Positions 52,356-54,102 of a stretch of DNA of 54,102 bases are shown here, in pieces. The position numbers were made by a program, and so were the translations under genes. The notes below the pieces were generated by a model. It had not been told where the DNA came from, ran no database searches, and was given only the letters and a program-made list of their open reading frames with translations. Within the stretch, counting starts at the first letter, position 1. Each line of letters opens with the position of its first letter. Source of the DNA: Gemmatimonadota bacterium (GTDB lineage: Bacteria > Gemmatimonadota > Gemmatimonadetes > Longimicrobiales > Gaopeijiaceae); NCBI GenBank assembly GCA_022560615.1, contig JADFSR010000030.1, forward strand, positions 1 to 54,102. The letters run 5' to 3'.

Positions 52356-53504
52356 GTGGCGAAAGCGGCAAGGGATAATAACATAGACCATTCGCATCGA
52401 GTGAAACGGCGCTTCTTGGCGTTCTGCGCGCTGGTCGTCGTGCCGTGCGGTGTAGCCTCCGGGGCCGCGGGTCGCGCCGCCGACGATGCGTGGGAGGAGC
52501 TCGCGCACGTGTCGGCGGCCCGCATCGCACAGTTGGCTCTCGGCGCGCTCGAGCAGGAGCTGGGGGCTGTGGTCGACTCGCTGCTAGGCTCCGCCGATCC
52601 GCTACCCAGCCCGGACACCACGATCGAGGCGGTTCGCCTGGCCATGGCGGGCGACACCGTGTCGGCCCTCGATCCGACGGCTTCGGGCGTCGAGGTGATG
52701 GTCCTGTTTCCGGACGCCGAAGGCCTGCTACGCTTCGCCAACGGCATGTTGGTCCCCGTGGCTGCCGTTCTGGTGGGTCGGGTCGCTCGAGCGCGCGTCG
52801 GCCTCTATCTGAACGGTGAGCTGTGGAGCGCCACGGACCCGCCACCGTCCGTGGAAGTGATCGACCGGGAGACGCTGCTCGCGGTATCGCGAACACCGGG
52901 CGGTGTAAGGAGCGACGCCGGAAGCATCGTTGCCATGGACCCGCGCAGTGGACTCCCCGCCGCGATCGCGGCGTTCGCCCAGCTGGAGGGCCGTGGCGAG
53001 CAGGCCGTCCCGCTGGCGGTCCGACTCGTAGTCGGCCTGCTCCTGCTCTTTTCGGCGGTCGCCGCCTGGATCCTATTCGCGAAGGTGAGTGGTTCGGAAA
53101 GGGAAGTGGCACCGAGTCGTGCAGCATTGATTCTGCTGGTGTGCGTTCCCCTCTTTACTCTCTTGGGCATGCTCGCGCACGTGCAACGCACGTTCGATGC
53201 CGCCGCCCGCGAGCATGTCACCCGGGACCTGGCCCAGACCCTGACCGTTGTCGGCACGCTGGGCATCGGAGAGTCACCGGCCGGAGCACGCGCCCTGAGC
53301 GGCTTCCATGCGGCTCGCATCCAGGGAGGTGTCGTGACGGCCTCCACCCTCGCTGGCGACGCGGCGGCGTTGGGAGCGGTGCCATCGGCCCGGATCGGAG
53401 CGCTGCGCAAACGGTTGATGCTGATCAGCGGTGTGCTGGTGGGCTGGCTGCTACTCGTCGCGGGCAGTCTGACCGTACGCTCGAACCGTGCTGAGAACAG
53501 CTAG
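52356..53504 (+). CDS. hypothetical membrane protein with central membrane helices
   Basis: Up to 382 residues. The GTG at 52356 and the GTG at 52401 (VKRRFLAFCALVVVPCGVASG) are both possible; the second gives a tight signal or anchor helix. A periplasmic domain of about 200 residues follows, then membrane segments VPLAVRLVVGLLLLFSAVAAWILF and AALILLVCVPLFTLLGML. A second extracytoplasmic stretch of about 100 residues leads to a last helix (LMLISGVLVGWLLLVAGSL). The extracytoplasmic part with paired helices resembles sensor-like membrane proteins, but no kinase or cyclase domain is attached. Its stop overlaps the convergent apaG stop. Confidence 0.6.
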   Translation: MAKAARDNNIDHSHRVKRRFLAFCALVVVPCGVASGAAGRAADDAWEELAHVSAARIAQLALGALEQELGAVVDSLLGSADPLPSPDTTIEAVRLAMAGDTVSALDPTASGVEVMVLFPDAEGLLRFANGMLVPVAAVLVGRVARARVGLYLNGELWSATDPPPSVEVIDRETLLAVSRTPGGVRSDAGSIVAMDPRSGLPAAIAAFAQLEGRGEQAVPLAVRLVVGLLLLFSAVAAWILFAKVSGSEREVAPSRAALILLVCVPLFTLLGMLAHVQRTFDAAAREHVTRDLAQTLTVVGTLGIGESPAGARALSGFHAARIQGGVVTASTLAGDAAALGAVPSARIGALRKRLMLISGVLVGWLLLVAGSLTVRSNRAENS

Positions 53505-53935
53505 TTCATCAGATTCGGCTCGTCGTCGTCATCCATCTCGACCAGCGGCGACGGCAGTACGAATGGGCCACTCAACTCGAAACGCGGCACCTCTACCCTG
53601 AACTGCTCCCCGTCGGGGCGGACGAAGGTGTAGTATCCCTCCATGTATCCGACGGGTGAGCGGAGTACGCAGTAGCTCTGGTACTGGTGGGAGTCTCCGG
53701 GCCCGAGCGTAGGCTGCTCACCCACCACGCCTTCGCCATCGATCTCGGTGTCCTCTCCCGAAGCATCGTGAATATGCCAGTGCCGGAAGAGGAGTTGGGC
53801 CGAGGTCTTGCCCTCGTTCCGCAACATGATGTCGTAGGAGAACACGAACTTGCCGCCCTCCGGGTTGGAGTCGGCGAGCGAAAACCGGGGTCGAACCCGG
53901 ACAAGGATACCGTCGGTGGCTTGCTCGTAGCGCAT
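53501..53935 (-). CDS. apaG: ApaG domain protein
   Basis: A 144-residue ApaG protein. The start at 53935 (MRYEQATDGILVRVRPRF) is the family start; the extension to 53965 is not. YDIMLRNEGKTSAQLLFRHWHIHDASG, then GEGVVGEQPTLGPGDSHQYQSYC, and SPVGYMEGYYTF are the conserved fibronectin-III-like strands. ApaG was named for an effect on Co2+ resistance and Ap4A levels, and its biochemical role is unclear. The acidic tail EMDDDDEPNLMN is longer than in E. coli. It converges with the membrane protein, with stops overlapping by four bases. Confidence 0.9.
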   Translation of the reverse strand: MRYEQATDGILVRVRPRFSLADSNPEGGKFVFSYDIMLRNEGKTSAQLLFRHWHIHDASGEDTEIDGEGVVGEQPTLGPGDSHQYQSYCVLRSPVGYMEGYYTFVRPDGEQFRVEVPRFELSGPFVLPSPLVEMDDDDEPNLMN

Positions 53936-53997
53936 GACGGATGCTAACACCGACGGCGCAAGCACGCAGCCCGCTAGCAGCCCGTGGTAGAAGTACA

Positions 53998-54102
53998 GTG
54001 GGCCGCCACCCGCAAGCGGGTACCCGGGGGTCTCGCGAGTTCAAGAGTAGGAAGGACGACGAGTCGTAGCCGTAGCGGGCACCGCCGCCGAAGGCGGTGG
54101 TC
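53998..54102. repeat. second copy of the structured repeat, cut by the window end
   Basis: From GTGGGCCGC this stretch follows the interior of the element at 50062 onward: an ACCC-type hairpin, then GTTCA, GACGACGAGTCGTAGCCG, AGCGGGCACCG and a GGCGG hairpin. The first stem here is ACCCGC with GCGGGT, while at 50074 it is ACCCACGCC with GGCGTGGGT. The second is CACCGCC with GGCGGTG. Sequence differs in the stems but pairing is kept. The right part lies outside the window. Confidence 0.6.

Noticed and set aside
1-54102. CRISPR array, tRNA or rRNA genes
   Set aside because: No regularly spaced short repeats and no tRNA cloverleaf or rRNA-like stretch was seen on either strand by reading; a covariance search was not possible here.

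Overview
The window looks like a high-GC chromosome segment from a member of Gemmatimonadota or a close relative. This is an inference from style only: many secreted enzymes with signal peptides ending in an Ala-x-Gln-type motif, an S9 peptidase, a PQQ dehydrogenase, a PEP-CTERM protein, an N-acyl-D-amino-acid deacylase and a lone PadR-type reading frame. No rRNA, tRNA or universal marker gene is present to settle it.

Layout. 1-1400: a decayed glmS 5' fragment and a PEP-CTERM protein. 1.4-8.7 kb (minus strand): a membrane protein, a secreted S9 peptidase, a K+ channel with an RCK region and a PQQ dehydrogenase. 8.7-14.0 kb (plus): a truncated PadR gene, an NHL-propeller protein, a Tat-exported spermidine-dehydrogenase-like flavoprotein, a spermidine-synthase-like enzyme and a secreted HpcH/HpaI-type aldolase.

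14.0-23.4 kb is the exceptional part: a decaying chromosomal integron. It holds an integron-type tyrosine recombinase (catalytic residues and the IntI-specific insertion are present), one complete attC-like site with extrahelical bases, and three partial attC sites of the same sequence family. Between them sit three toxin-antitoxin modules (Phd/ParE, HicAB, PIN-type VapBC), a cyanophycinase-like lipoprotein and a broken prenyltransferase-like gene. The array carries two IS110-family relics, an IS481-like tail and the 3' part of a group II intron (RT C-terminus plus domain V) lying against an attC. Integrase and attC sites point the same way, which is the less common integron layout.

23.5-54.1 kb returns to ordinary chromosomal genes. 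AddA- and AddB-like recombination subunits are encoded 9 kb apart. A DUF819 transporter forms an operon with both aconitase-X subunits. Others are an NhaC-type antiporter, a Ser/Thr dehydratase-like PLP enzyme, an FG-GAP lipoprotein, a metallophosphatase, DinB, histidine-phosphatase and deoxyhypusine-synthase-like proteins, a D-aminoacylase, a PF09818-type ATPase and ApaG. Two copies of a structured repeat (50039-50310 and from 53998 to the window end) share hairpins whose stems differ in sequence but keep pairing.

How the genes fit together: the flavoprotein, the aminopropyltransferase-like enzyme and the deoxyhypusine-synthase-like enzyme all belong to families that act on polyamines. The integron appears to be a store of stabilising toxin-antitoxin cassettes that has been invaded by elements known to prefer attC sites.
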